Origin: Bacteroidales bacterium
Lineage (GTDB): Bacteria; Bacteroidota; Bacteroidia; Bacteroidales; Muribaculaceae
Length of the DNA: 64,000 nucleotides
Assembly: GCA_015061005.1 (NCBI GenBank)
Contig: SUXJ01000003.1
Coordinates: 39,129 to 103,128 of the forward strand
Direction: 5' to 3'
Under the pieces are notes generated by a model. The model saw only the letters and a program-made list of their open reading frames with translations, was not told the DNA's origin and ran no database searches. The translations under genes were made by a program, and so were the position numbers. Below, piece after piece: positions 50,268 to 58,896 of this stretch (position 1 is its first letter; each line of letters opens with the position of its first letter).

Positions 50268-51536
50268 ATGAAAAGAGATACAATTTGCGTTCAAGGCGGT
50301 TGGCAGCCCAAGAAGGGCGAACCGCGTATAGTGCCCATTTATCAGAGCACTACCTTTAAGTATGACAACAGTGAGCAAATGGCTCGACTCTTCGACCTTG
50401 AAGATTCCGGCTATTTCTATTCACGTTTGCAAAACCCCACTGTCGATGCCGTAGCTGCAAAAATCACCGCACTCGAGGGTGGCGTGGCAGGTATGTTGAT
50501 GTCGTCCGGTCAAGCTGCAAACCTCTATGCTATTATGAACATTTGCCAAGCCGGTGATCACTTCGTTAGCTCCGCTGCTATCTATGGCGGAACGTATAAT
50601 CTTTTTGCAGTGACGCTGAAAAAATTTGGTGTGGATGTAACCTTTGTCAGTGCCGATGCTTCGGAGGAAGAAATTCAGGCGGCATTCCAACCTAACACTA
50701 AGGCTCTTTTTGGCGAAACGATTTCCAACCCCGGAGTGGAAGTGCTTGACATTGAAATGTATGCGCGCATTGCTCACCGCAATGGTGTTCCTCTCATCGT
50801 GGACAATACGTTTGCCACTCCCATTAATTGCCGTCCTTTCGAATGGGGAGCTGACATAGTGACTCATTCAACCACCAAGTATATGGATGGTCACGCAACC
50901 GCCGTCGGTGGTGCGCTCATTGATAGCGGCAATTTCGATTGGGAAGCTCATGCCGAGAAATATCCCGGTCTTACTCAGCCCGATGAATCATATCACGGAT
51001 TGACCTACACAAAAGCATTCGGAAAAGGTGCGTTCATAACCAAGGCTACCGCTCAACTCATGCGTGACCTCGGGTCATCTATGGCACCGCAAAATGCCTT
51101 CTTGCTCAATCTCGGATTGGAAACGCTCCATTTGCGTGTGCCGCGCCATTGCTCTAATGCCCAAGCCGTGGCCGAATGGCTCGCAGCGCGCCCGGAAGTG
51201 GCGTGGATTCATTATCCCGGACTCAAGGGTGATAAATTCTATGACTTGGCTCAGAAGCAGTTGCCCGATGGTTCTTGCGGCGTTATCGCTTTCGGTTTGA
51301 AGGGCTCGCGCGAAGATGCCATCGCATTCATGGACCGACTGAAGTTTATCAGCATAGTTACTCATGTGGCTGATGCGCGTTCGTGTGTGCTTCATCCGGC
51401 AAGCCACACTCATCGTCAGCTTTCCGACGACCAGCTGCGCGAAGCCGGTGTCGCTCCGGATCTGATTCGCCTTTCCGTAGGTATTGAAGACCTCTCCGAT
51501 ATTATCGCCGACCTTGCTCAGGCTCTCGACAAATAG
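50268..51536 (+). CDS. metY: O-acetylhomoserine sulfhydrylase (PLP-dependent)
   Basis: 422 residues, the longer Cys/Met-metabolism PLP class. YSRLQNPTVDAVAAKITALEGG, the PLP-stacking MSSGQAANLYAI, VDNTFATP, and the Schiff-base Lys in THSTTKYMDGHATAVGG. Conserved end: HTHRQLSDDQLREAGVAPDLIRLSVGIE. Makes homocysteine from O-acetylhomoserine and sulfide; methionine gamma-lyase is the main alternative. Convergent with tamL, 6 bp apart. Confidence 0.9.
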   Translation: MKRDTICVQGGWQPKKGEPRIVPIYQSTTFKYDNSEQMARLFDLEDSGYFYSRLQNPTVDAVAAKITALEGGVAGMLMSSGQAANLYAIMNICQAGDHFVSSAAIYGGTYNLFAVTLKKFGVDVTFVSADASEEEIQAAFQPNTKALFGETISNPGVEVLDIEMYARIAHRNGVPLIVDNTFATPINCRPFEWGADIVTHSTTKYMDGHATAVGGALIDSGNFDWEAHAEKYPGLTQPDESYHGLTYTKAFGKGAFITKATAQLMRDLGSSMAPQNAFLLNLGLETLHLRVPRHCSNAQAVAEWLAARPEVAWIHYPGLKGDKFYDLAQKQLPDGSCGVIAFGLKGSREDAIAFMDRLKFISIVTHVADARSCVLHPASHTHRQLSDDQLREAGVAPDLIRLSVGIEDLSDIIADLAQALDK

Positions 51537-51542
51537 TATTTG

Positions 51543-53849
51543 TCAGAACGGATAGCCGACTGAGAAGTGAAACGTGGCATCGCGGCTCCACTTCGGGTGA
51601 ATCAAGGGCCACGGCTCTTGATTCATTGCCGGGTTATAGGCTTTCATGCCCAAGTCAAAGCGCAACACAAAGTATGTGAAGTCCAAGCGCAGACCCAAAC
51701 CGTATGCCCAACCCAATTCTTTGTAGAATGATTTGAAGCGGAATTGGCCGCCCGGCTGCGTTTCATAGTTGCGTATGGTCCAAACGTTGCCGGCATCGAT
51801 AAATGCTGCCCCTTCGAGTACCCAAAACAATTTCATGCGCAGTTCAACGTTGAGATCCAATCTGATGTCACCGCATTGACGAATGAAGTCGTTAACGTCG
51901 TTACGTGCATCGTAGCGACCGGGGCCAAGAGTGCGCACGCCCCATCCTCTGACGCTGTTGGCTCCTCCCGAGTAAAATCGTTTCTCAAAAGGCACCATGC
52001 TGGAGTTTCCGTAGGGCACGGCTATGCCGGCGCCCGCGTGAAACGCAAGTGTCAGTCTTTCTGAAAGGCGTTTGGCTATCATGTAGTCAGCCTCGGCTTT
52101 GGCATATTGTGAGTATGCAGTGCCGAAGATTTTATAGGCGCCGTCGCTCTTTTTTTGCCCGATAGCATTTGATATGCCATACAAGAGGTTGCCGGCAATC
52201 TCTGCCGAGCCGCGGAAGGTCCATATCAGGTCGTGTTGCTGCTGTGTCACTCCGGGTATCGGTGCTGTAGTGGTTTTGTTGGTGAGGAATGTGGAGTAAC
52301 CCATGCGCATAATCAAGTGGTCCTCATAACTATAGCGGAGCAGAGGATTTCCGGCGCCGATTTCTTCAAGAAAATTGATTGTGGAGCGTGGCAGAAACAC
52401 GTAGTTTATGTCCACCAAGTCAAAGATGCGCCTGTTGTTATTGCGTCGGTTGTTCCATTTATATCGCCAGCCGGCTCCGGCAATCACACGCGTATATTCC
52501 GGGCGTTCTTGGTAATTTCCGCTAATGGAGAATTCCGTTGAGGCGAGTATGTTGCGCCGATAGCTCTTGCTCAGAAATGGAGCCATGAACTTCGGAAATG
52601 TTAGTGCCACTTCTGCGGAGCCTTCGGTGTAGTGGTTATTAATCAGACCTTCAAGGTCGCCGGAGATGCTTTCATAGCTCCCTCGCCCTTTTATGGTCAA
52701 CAATTCCGAGCCGTGAAAAATGTTGCGGTGTTGATACGTAAACCCAATGCCGGCTCCCAAATCGCCTTCAGAGTTAGTGCCCTCTAATTCAACCGATATG
52801 CCCTGAAGCGGATTTCGCGTCAAGCGCACAATGGCGTCCATGGTGTATTCTCCTGTTGGAGTCAAATGAATTGATGATGACCTGATGATGCCCAAACGGC
52901 CGAGAGCCTCGTAGGTACTGTTGATTTCTCGTGAGTTGTAGGGTGATTTGGGTGTGATACGATTTGCATCCGCAAGGGTTTTCGGCGAAATATATTTCCA
53001 TTGGTCATCGGGATCGGTAATAATGTAAATGTCACCAAACGCAATTGTGTCGAGTGATGCCGCTTCCTCCGCGGTCAGTTCCGGAGAATATGAGGGTTGA
53101 AAAATCACCCTCTGAACCATGTATTGGCGGTGGTCATCGCCGGAAATATTCATGGTCAGATTGACGTTCTTGTTGCCGCTCACGGTATCAGCCCTAAACG
53201 TAATCATGTCTTTCACAAAAGCATAATAACCGAGGCTCTGGAGTTTGGAGGCGATGCGAGCGCGTTCACTGTCCAAGATGTTGCGGTCAAGGGTTGTGCC
53301 CGGCTTTACGAACGTTTCAAGTGTGTCTGCCTCAATAATCGCGCCTACTATCGGGTCGGAATAGACTTTGGTAATCGATGCGATGCGATGGGGTGTGCCG
53401 GGAATGACACGATAGGTCACGTCTATTTTTTTCGCTTTAGGCCTGATGGTGTCAATGGTGACCTGAGCGTTCATATACCCTCGATTGATTAGTGCAAGCG
53501 AGAGTTGACGGCGTGAAACCTCGGTCAAATGTTGCGAGTAAATCACCGGAGGTTCGCCCAAATTTTGCAGCCAGCGGTTATACCATTTGGTGGAATCTTT
53601 GCCGCTAAGACTATAGGTGTGGAGGCGCATCGGGGCTATTCCAAGTGTGCGACTGTTGGGCTTTTGACGAACGTAATTTGTTAGTTCTTTGGGTTTTATG
53701 CCCGATGAATCGCAAATCTCAATGCGCATGTGATCCAACAGAAATTCATCGTCTCCAACATGGCGCGTAGTGCCACACGCCGCCAACATCAGTGTCAACA
53801 GTGCAGCCACCAACCACAGATGGATATATTTCTGTTTGTGGGTACTCAT
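51543..53849 (-). CDS. tamL: BamA/TamA-family outer-membrane lipoprotein (TamL)
   Basis: 768 residues. Signal peptide with lipobox LAAC then GTTRHV, as in the Bacteroidetes TamL lipoproteins. Residues ~40-330 are POTRA-like (FLLDHMRIEICDSSGIKPKEL...), and the C-terminal Omp85 barrel has the conserved RFYSGGANSVRGWGVRTLGPG (VRGW for the usual RGF). Assembles or inserts outer-membrane proteins. The usual TamB partner is not adjacent in the window. Confidence 0.92.
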   Translation of the reverse strand: MSTHKQKYIHLWLVAALLTLMLAACGTTRHVGDDEFLLDHMRIEICDSSGIKPKELTNYVRQKPNSRTLGIAPMRLHTYSLSGKDSTKWYNRWLQNLGEPPVIYSQHLTEVSRRQLSLALINRGYMNAQVTIDTIRPKAKKIDVTYRVIPGTPHRIASITKVYSDPIVGAIIEADTLETFVKPGTTLDRNILDSERARIASKLQSLGYYAFVKDMITFRADTVSGNKNVNLTMNISGDDHRQYMVQRVIFQPSYSPELTAEEAASLDTIAFGDIYIITDPDDQWKYISPKTLADANRITPKSPYNSREINSTYEALGRLGIIRSSSIHLTPTGEYTMDAIVRLTRNPLQGISVELEGTNSEGDLGAGIGFTYQHRNIFHGSELLTIKGRGSYESISGDLEGLINNHYTEGSAEVALTFPKFMAPFLSKSYRRNILASTEFSISGNYQERPEYTRVIAGAGWRYKWNNRRNNNRRIFDLVDINYVFLPRSTINFLEEIGAGNPLLRYSYEDHLIMRMGYSTFLTNKTTTAPIPGVTQQQHDLIWTFRGSAEIAGNLLYGISNAIGQKKSDGAYKIFGTAYSQYAKAEADYMIAKRLSERLTLAFHAGAGIAVPYGNSSMVPFEKRFYSGGANSVRGWGVRTLGPGRYDARNDVNDFIRQCGDIRLDLNVELRMKLFWVLEGAAFIDAGNVWTIRNYETQPGGQFRFKSFYKELGWAYGLGLRLDFTYFVLRFDLGMKAYNPAMNQEPWPLIHPKWSRDATFHFSVGYPF

Positions 53850-53901
53850 GGATTGGTTTTCTCACCGCGAAGTTACGTAAAATTTACCGAATTTCGGGTA
53901 T

Positions 53902-53931
53902 TTTGGTGCCGGGAAACTCTTCGTAACTTTG
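53902..53931 (+). promoter_or_regulatory. Promoter of the TonB receptor gene
   Basis: TTTG at 53902-53905 and TAACTTTG at 53924-53931, spacing 18; about 40-nt leader before ATG 53973. No Fur-like or other operator recognised. Confidence 0.7.
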
Positions 53932-53972
53932 CAGCGGTAAAAAAGATAAATAAATTCAATTACATATCTATA

Positions 53973-56330
53973 ATGAAAAAACTATTTTTGCTGCTCGCTT
54001 TTGTGATTGCGAGTCTTAACATGGCGGTGTTTGCCCATGAACCTGATTGCTTGAATCCAAAGCATCTATATCGGTCCGGCAATGCAATTTACGGTCATAT
54101 TATCGAAGAAGTTTCGGAAGATGATGTGCCTTATGCTTCGGTGTTTATTCTGGAAACGAGTCAGGGGCTTAATGCAGATGAATCCGGTATGTTTCAGTTC
54201 ACCAATTTGCCAGAAGGTGAATATACGCTTCAAGTGAAGCTCATCGGATATGAACCGCAGGATGTTAAGGTCAGAGTTTATAAGGATAAACCGGTTGAAA
54301 TTCATGTTTACATGAAAATCGAGGGTATCTTGGCAGATGAAATCGTGGTTTCTGCTAACCGAAATGCAGTGAAGCGATGTGATGCGCCTGTGGTGGTCAA
54401 CGTGTTGAATCAAAAATCGTTTGAGCGCACCAATGCTCCCGACTTGGCTAAGGTCCTTAATTACCAGTCAGGACTTCGAACGGAAAATAATTGTCAGAAC
54501 TGCGCGTTTCCGCAAGTGCGCATCAATGGTTTGGAAGGCCCTTATTCTCAGATTTTGATAAATAGCAGGCCGGTTGTTAGTGCGCTGTCGGGAGTCTATG
54601 CTTTGGAGCAGATTCCTTCCAATATGGTTGACCGCATTGAAGTGGTCAGAGGCGGCGGTTCGGCTTTGTTCGGTGCAAATGCAGTTGGCGGCACCATTAA
54701 TATTATCACCAAGGAACCCGTGCAAAATTCTTTCTCTGCGGCGACTACCATTTCAAATATGGACGGTGCATCGTGGGAGGAAGTGTTTAACGCAAATGCT
54801 TCTTTGGTGTCAGATGAAGGAATCTATGGTGTGTCGCTCTATGAAAGTTATCGTAATCGCAGCCCTTATGATCGAGATGACGACGGGTTTTCGGAAGTGG
54901 GGAAATTAAGTCTGAACACTTTTGGTATAAATGCGTTCTATAAGCCGTCGCATTATGGTAAAATCAATCTGGAATATCACTCAACAAATGAGTTTCGACG
55001 CGGTGGTAATAAGTTTGATTTGGAACCGTTCCAAACCGACATTACCGAGCAGACAAAACATGTAATCAACAGTGGCGGACTGAGTTACGACCAATTTTTC
55101 AATGGCTATGACCATAAAATGTCGCTCTATGCTTCCGTGCAACACATTGGGCGCAACAGCTACTACGGCGCGCAGCAAAATCCGAATGCTTACGGCAAAA
55201 CCGATGACCTGACTTGGGTTGCAGGCGGCATGTATGTGGGTAACTATAGAAAGGTATTGTTTTCTCCCGCAACTTTCACTGCCGGGGTGGAATATCAAGC
55301 CAACTATATGCACGATGTTATGGTCGGATATAATCGAGACATGAAGCAAAACGTAGGCATTCTCGGCGTGTTTGCTCAAAACGAGTGGAAAATGAAGTAC
55401 TTCACTCTGCTGGCAGGCCTTAGGTTGGACAATCATAACCTTATTGAAAATCCGATTCTTAGTCCGCGAGTGAATTTGATGTATAAGCCTACGGATAAGT
55501 TTCAGGCGCGCTTGACGTGGTCAACCGGTTTCCGCGCTCCGCAGGCCTACGATGAGGATCTTCACATCACGGCTGTTGGCGGTGAGGGCACGTTGATTTC
55601 GCTTGCCGACGGACTGAAACCGGAGCGTTCCAATAGCTTCAGTGGTTCGATTGACTGGGTGTTCAATCTCGGACATTGGCAGGCCAATCTGCTTTTGGAA
55701 GGTTTCTATACGGACTTGCGCGATGTGTTTGTGCTTGAGGTAGTTGGTCATGACGAGCAGGGCAATATGCTTCAGGAACGACGCAATGGCAGCGGCGCGC
55801 GAGTCTATGGTGCAAATCTTGATTTCAAGATTGCTCACGGCAAGGACGTGGCTTTGCAATTGGGCTTCACGGCGCAGCGCAGCCGCTATAAGCAGGCGGA
55901 ATATTGGAGCGAAGACCCCGATGTCGCTCCAACTCGAAACATGTGGCGCAGCCCCGACTATTACGGCTATTTCACCTTGTCGGGGTCGCCGTTCGATAAC
56001 TTCGATTGGTCCCTTTCGGGGGTATATACCGGCAAGATGTACGTGCCTCACTTTGCTCCGGACATGTCGGAAATTCCGGCGGACTATCCTTACTCCTACA
56101 TTGCAAACGACGTCTTGGAGCGCACTCCGCAGTTCTTTGAACTGAATGCCAAGGTGGGCTATACGTTCGTTTTCCGTGATCACTTGAAATTCCAAGTCAA
56201 CCTCGGAGTGCAAAACATTCTCAATCAGTTCCAAAGTGACCTTGATCAAGGAGGCTATCGCGATGCAGGATACTTCTATGGTCCCACTGCGCCGCGCACC
56301 TACTTTATCGGCATCAAATTCTTCAATTGA
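53973..56330 (+). CDS. TonB-dependent receptor
   Basis: 785 residues from ATG 53973 (MKKLFLLLAFVIAS, signal peptide); the longer in-frame start at 53730 overlaps the promoter and the tamL gene and is rejected. N-terminal carboxypeptidase-regulatory-like domain (~40-115), plug domain (EIVVSANR TonB-box region, QVRINGLEGPYSQILINSRP, VVRGGGSALFGANAVGGTINI), then a 22-strand barrel ending TYFIGIKFFN. Residues 173-177 NCQNC at the plug's start recur in a Bacteroidetes subgroup thought to handle metals or cofactors; substrate unknown. No SusD partner. Confidence 0.9.
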   Translation: MKKLFLLLAFVIASLNMAVFAHEPDCLNPKHLYRSGNAIYGHIIEEVSEDDVPYASVFILETSQGLNADESGMFQFTNLPEGEYTLQVKLIGYEPQDVKVRVYKDKPVEIHVYMKIEGILADEIVVSANRNAVKRCDAPVVVNVLNQKSFERTNAPDLAKVLNYQSGLRTENNCQNCAFPQVRINGLEGPYSQILINSRPVVSALSGVYALEQIPSNMVDRIEVVRGGGSALFGANAVGGTINIITKEPVQNSFSAATTISNMDGASWEEVFNANASLVSDEGIYGVSLYESYRNRSPYDRDDDGFSEVGKLSLNTFGINAFYKPSHYGKINLEYHSTNEFRRGGNKFDLEPFQTDITEQTKHVINSGGLSYDQFFNGYDHKMSLYASVQHIGRNSYYGAQQNPNAYGKTDDLTWVAGGMYVGNYRKVLFSPATFTAGVEYQANYMHDVMVGYNRDMKQNVGILGVFAQNEWKMKYFTLLAGLRLDNHNLIENPILSPRVNLMYKPTDKFQARLTWSTGFRAPQAYDEDLHITAVGGEGTLISLADGLKPERSNSFSGSIDWVFNLGHWQANLLLEGFYTDLRDVFVLEVVGHDEQGNMLQERRNGSGARVYGANLDFKIAHGKDVALQLGFTAQRSRYKQAEYWSEDPDVAPTRNMWRSPDYYGYFTLSGSPFDNFDWSLSGVYTGKMYVPHFAPDMSEIPADYPYSYIANDVLERTPQFFELNAKVGYTFVFRDHLKFQVNLGVQNILNQFQSDLDQGGYRDAGYFYGPTAPRTYFIGIKFFN

Positions 56331-56405
56331 TATACCGAAAGTCAGGTATTTCAGTGCCTCAAAAATTACTGAATCAAGGGTATTTCTCCTTTGCATGATT
56401 AATTG

Positions 56406-56482
56406 TAATTTTGCACATGGAAATTAAGTGATGGAAAAACACATAAAAGACTTCCGCAGCCCCCAAGCCGCCGAAGTCTTTT
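56406..56482 (+). promoter_or_regulatory. Promoter-like box, mini-ORFs and hairpin after the TonB gene
   Basis: TAATTTTG (56406-56413) is followed by a 4-codon ORF (56417) and a 17-codon ORF (56431-56484, MEKHIKDFRSPQAAEVF). The latter spans a perfect 10-bp hairpin: AAAAGACTTC (56445-56454) and GAAGTCTTTT (56473-56482), with flanking T's. It may be the terminator of the TonB gene, or a ~65-nt RNA of its own; no good -33 element supports the latter. Confidence 0.5.
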
Positions 56483-56558
56483 AATTGTGTTTAGTGTGAG
56501 AATGTGTGTATCATACTTTGCCCAAAAATTGATTTAATCACACCAATTCATATCAGTT

Positions 56559-56714
56559 ATGCGAAAGAGCATATATTTTTTAATGGCAATAGTGTCATCC
56601 GTTCTATTTATTGCGTCGTCGGTATCGTGCACGCTTGTGCGTGGCGAGTCGGGTGGATTGGGGTCAGGAGTCGAATTTGGCGGCGATTTGTTTGAGGGAG
56701 AGGGCTTTGGTTAG
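56559..56714 (+). CDS. Putative 51-residue lipoprotein
   Basis: Starts MRKSIYFLMAIVSSVLFIAS followed by SVSC, a plausible type II signal peptide with Cys24, then a short Gly/Glu-rich mature part. The last ~50 bases overlap the 3' end of the convergent DUF4268 gene. It could be a real small lipoprotein or a relic whose 3' part was replaced. Confidence 0.4.
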   Translation: MRKSIYFLMAIVSSVLFIASSVSCTLVRGESGGLGSGVEFGGDLFEGEGFG

Positions 56715-57584
56715 GAGCCAATCGATGGCTTCGGGCCATGTGGTTTCGTCGGCGGGAGTGCAGGGGCGGAGGGTGATGATGCGAGTGTCTTTTGTTGCTT
56801 CACGCCACTCTACTTTGTCGCCTATGAGTGCGTTGATTTCGTCGGCGTGTTCGCGAAACATGGCGAATTTATCTTTGTCGTCGCAAATGTAGATTTCAGC
56901 ACCGAGACGTTTTTTCTGAGTGTTGAAAGTGAGCCCTATGTGATATGACGAGCGGCCGATGCTTAGGTCATACCAATAATGAGGGTGGGGCTTCCGCGGT
57001 GAGAATTGTGAAGCGTATTTTGGCGTTGATTTTATTGTTTCGGCAAGTTGCTGCCAGAAGGCGAGTTGGAGTTGCTTGGTGTCGCTGAGGTTGCCGACGT
57101 TTTTCATTTGTTTTGCCCAGTCGTTCGGACGTTCCACAACGTTGAATTTCGGTGCAATTGCAGATTGGTCGATTTGCCATAGTTCAATTTCCACAAGGAA
57201 GAAACCGATTTCCATGCCGGTGTTTTGGTTGAGCCATTCAATGGCGCGGCGGTGTTCATCGCGTGCGCGTTTCACAATCCAGATGATAACTTCTGCGCCT
57301 TTGCCGGAGGCGTAGGTGATAAGTTTGCCCAGATGGTCGTGGTTCGTCTCCTCGAGTTGATTTTCGATGATGATTTTGCGCTCTGTGCCTTCTTCCATGG
57401 CATATATGTCGGCACTGAATTTGCCAACTGAAGATTCGAGTTCTTCAAGAACGATGTCAATTCCGATAGTTTCGCCCAGCAACGCGAGGTTGGATTCTTG
57501 AGCAAGCCATTTGCTGAAATCTTTGGCTTCGTGTTTCCATACAGAGCGCAGGTCGTTGATGCGCTTCATTTGTCCGAGTTTCAT
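56664..57584 (-). CDS. DUF4268 protein, PD-(D/E)XK-like
   Basis: 306 residues. The N-terminal ~125 residues resemble a restriction-type nuclease fold: VGKFSADIYAMEE (Asp) and KIIIENQLEETNHDHLGKLI (Glu-x-Gln in place of ExK). The C-terminal DUF4268 domain includes FWQQLAETIKSTPKYASQF and YHIGLTFNTQKKRLGAEIYI. Often stands alone or near defence genes; function not established. No restriction or methylase gene is adjacent. Confidence 0.82.
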   Translation of the reverse strand: MKLGQMKRINDLRSVWKHEAKDFSKWLAQESNLALLGETIGIDIVLEELESSVGKFSADIYAMEEGTERKIIIENQLEETNHDHLGKLITYASGKGAEVIIWIVKRARDEHRRAIEWLNQNTGMEIGFFLVEIELWQIDQSAIAPKFNVVERPNDWAKQMKNVGNLSDTKQLQLAFWQQLAETIKSTPKYASQFSPRKPHPHYWYDLSIGRSSYHIGLTFNTQKKRLGAEIYICDDKDKFAMFREHADEINALIGDKVEWREATKDTRIITLRPCTPADETTWPEAIDWLLTKALSLKQIAAKFDS

Positions 57585-57769
57585 AGGGTTAATATCTTTT
57601 GATTTGATTCATACTTAAAGTGGATAAAAGATGAATGGTGCGTAAAAATTACGCAGCAAAGTTAAGTCGAAATTTTTAAACTGCAAAATTTTTTGCGTAA
57701 AAAATGCGCAAAAAGTTTAAAAAAGGGGTCTAACCGCTATATAATAGTGGTGATTTCGCGAGTTTGTTG

Positions 57770-57777
57770 TATATTTG
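57770..57777 (+). promoter_or_regulatory. -7 box of the RidA-ccsA pair
   Basis: TATATTTG, 18 bp before the ATG at 57796. The 211-bp gap from 57585 is AT-rich and otherwise empty. Confidence 0.5.
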
Positions 57778-57795
57778 CAGTAGGAAAAAATCGAT

Positions 57796-58896
57796 ATGGA
57801 GTGCAATATACAACGTAAATATTTCAGTGCGTCGAGCGGACGCCGAGAACTTCACGCGATGATTACGCCGAAGGCTGAGGGCTCTTTTTCGGAGCAACTT
57901 GGCGCGGTTTATTGTGCATTCACCGGATTGCATACCGAGGGATTGCGTGCGGTTATGGTACGTTATTTTTTGAGCGATCCGTCAAATCAGGCTCAGGAAG
58001 TAAGGGCATTGCAGCATGAGTGTGCGGTTTCGGTGGTCGGTCAGACTCCGCTTTGCGGTGCGAAAGTGGCTGCATGGGTATGGCTACAAGAGGGCGTTAC
58101 GGTCAAGGTTGATGACGAAGGCGGTTTTACGGAGGTGAGCCATGGGGCTTACAGCACTCTGATTCAAGCATCGGCGTGTGAGCCGGGTTTGCAGTCATCG
58201 ACGGCAACTCGAGCCATGCTGAATGATTTGGCATTGAGTTTGGAAGCCAGAGGAGGCACGCTGATTGATAACTGCCTGAGGACATGGTTGTTCGTGAGAG
58301 ATGTCGATGTGAATTATGCAGGTGCGGTTTCAGGAAGAAATGAGCTTTTTGCACTGAACGGCATGACTGCCGACAGTCATTTTATTGCTTCAACGGGGAT
58401 AAATGGCATACATGAGGATTCGACGGTGAGCGTCGTGATGGACTCGCTGAATTGTTTGGGAGTAAAGCCGGAGCAGATTAGGTTTCTGAAGGCGAAGACT
58501 CATTTAAATCCTACGGCTGAGTACGGAGTGGCGTTTGAGCGCGGCACGGCAGTTGATTTCGGCGACAGGCGCCATGTTTATGTTTCCGGTACGGCATCGA
58601 TTAACAATAAGGGAGAGATTGTTTGGCCGGGCGACGTTGCGCGGCAGGCGGAACGCATGTTTGAAAACGTTGGCGCACTGCTTGAGGAGGCGGATTGTGG
58701 TTTCGATGATGTGTGTCATCTGATTGTTTACTTGCGTGATGTTGCTGATTATTCGGCAGTTAGCGCAATGATTAACGAGCGTTATCCCTCGCTTCCACGT
58801 ATAGTGGTATTGGCTCCGGTTTGCAGACCGGGGTGGTTAATCGAAGTTGAGTGCATGGCATTTAAGGCTGTGGAGACCGCTTATGCGGCTTATTAA
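57796..58896 (+). CDS. RidA/chorismatase-superfamily protein
   Basis: 366 residues with two YjgF/RidA-like halves. The N-terminal half (~1-160) is diverged, as in FkbO/Hyg5-type chorismatases. The C-terminal half has the RidA pattern: VARQAERMFENVGALLEEADCGFDD, VCHLIVYLRDVADYSAVSAM and a final RPGWLIEVECMA. Paired with a cytochrome c assembly gene, which overlaps its end by 14 bp. The reaction is not predictable: imine deaminase or chorismate hydrolase. Confidence 0.78.
   Translation: MECNIQRKYFSASSGRRELHAMITPKAEGSFSEQLGAVYCAFTGLHTEGLRAVMVRYFLSDPSNQAQEVRALQHECAVSVVGQTPLCGAKVAAWVWLQEGVTVKVDDEGGFTEVSHGAYSTLIQASACEPGLQSSTATRAMLNDLALSLEARGGTLIDNCLRTWLFVRDVDVNYAGAVSGRNELFALNGMTADSHFIASTGINGIHEDSTVSVVMDSLNCLGVKPEQIRFLKAKTHLNPTAEYGVAFERGTAVDFGDRRHVYVSGTASINNKGEIVWPGDVARQAERMFENVGALLEEADCGFDDVCHLIVYLRDVADYSAVSAMINERYPSLPRIVVLAPVCRPGWLIEVECMAFKAVETAYAAY

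Noticed and set aside
53730..53972. Upstream start of the TonB receptor frame
   Set aside because: It would place 81 residues before a perfect signal peptide, and it runs over the promoter and into the 5' end of tamL.
55521..56396. 291-codon frame opposite the TonB receptor
   Set aside because: Antisense to conserved barrel sequence, no recognisable domain.
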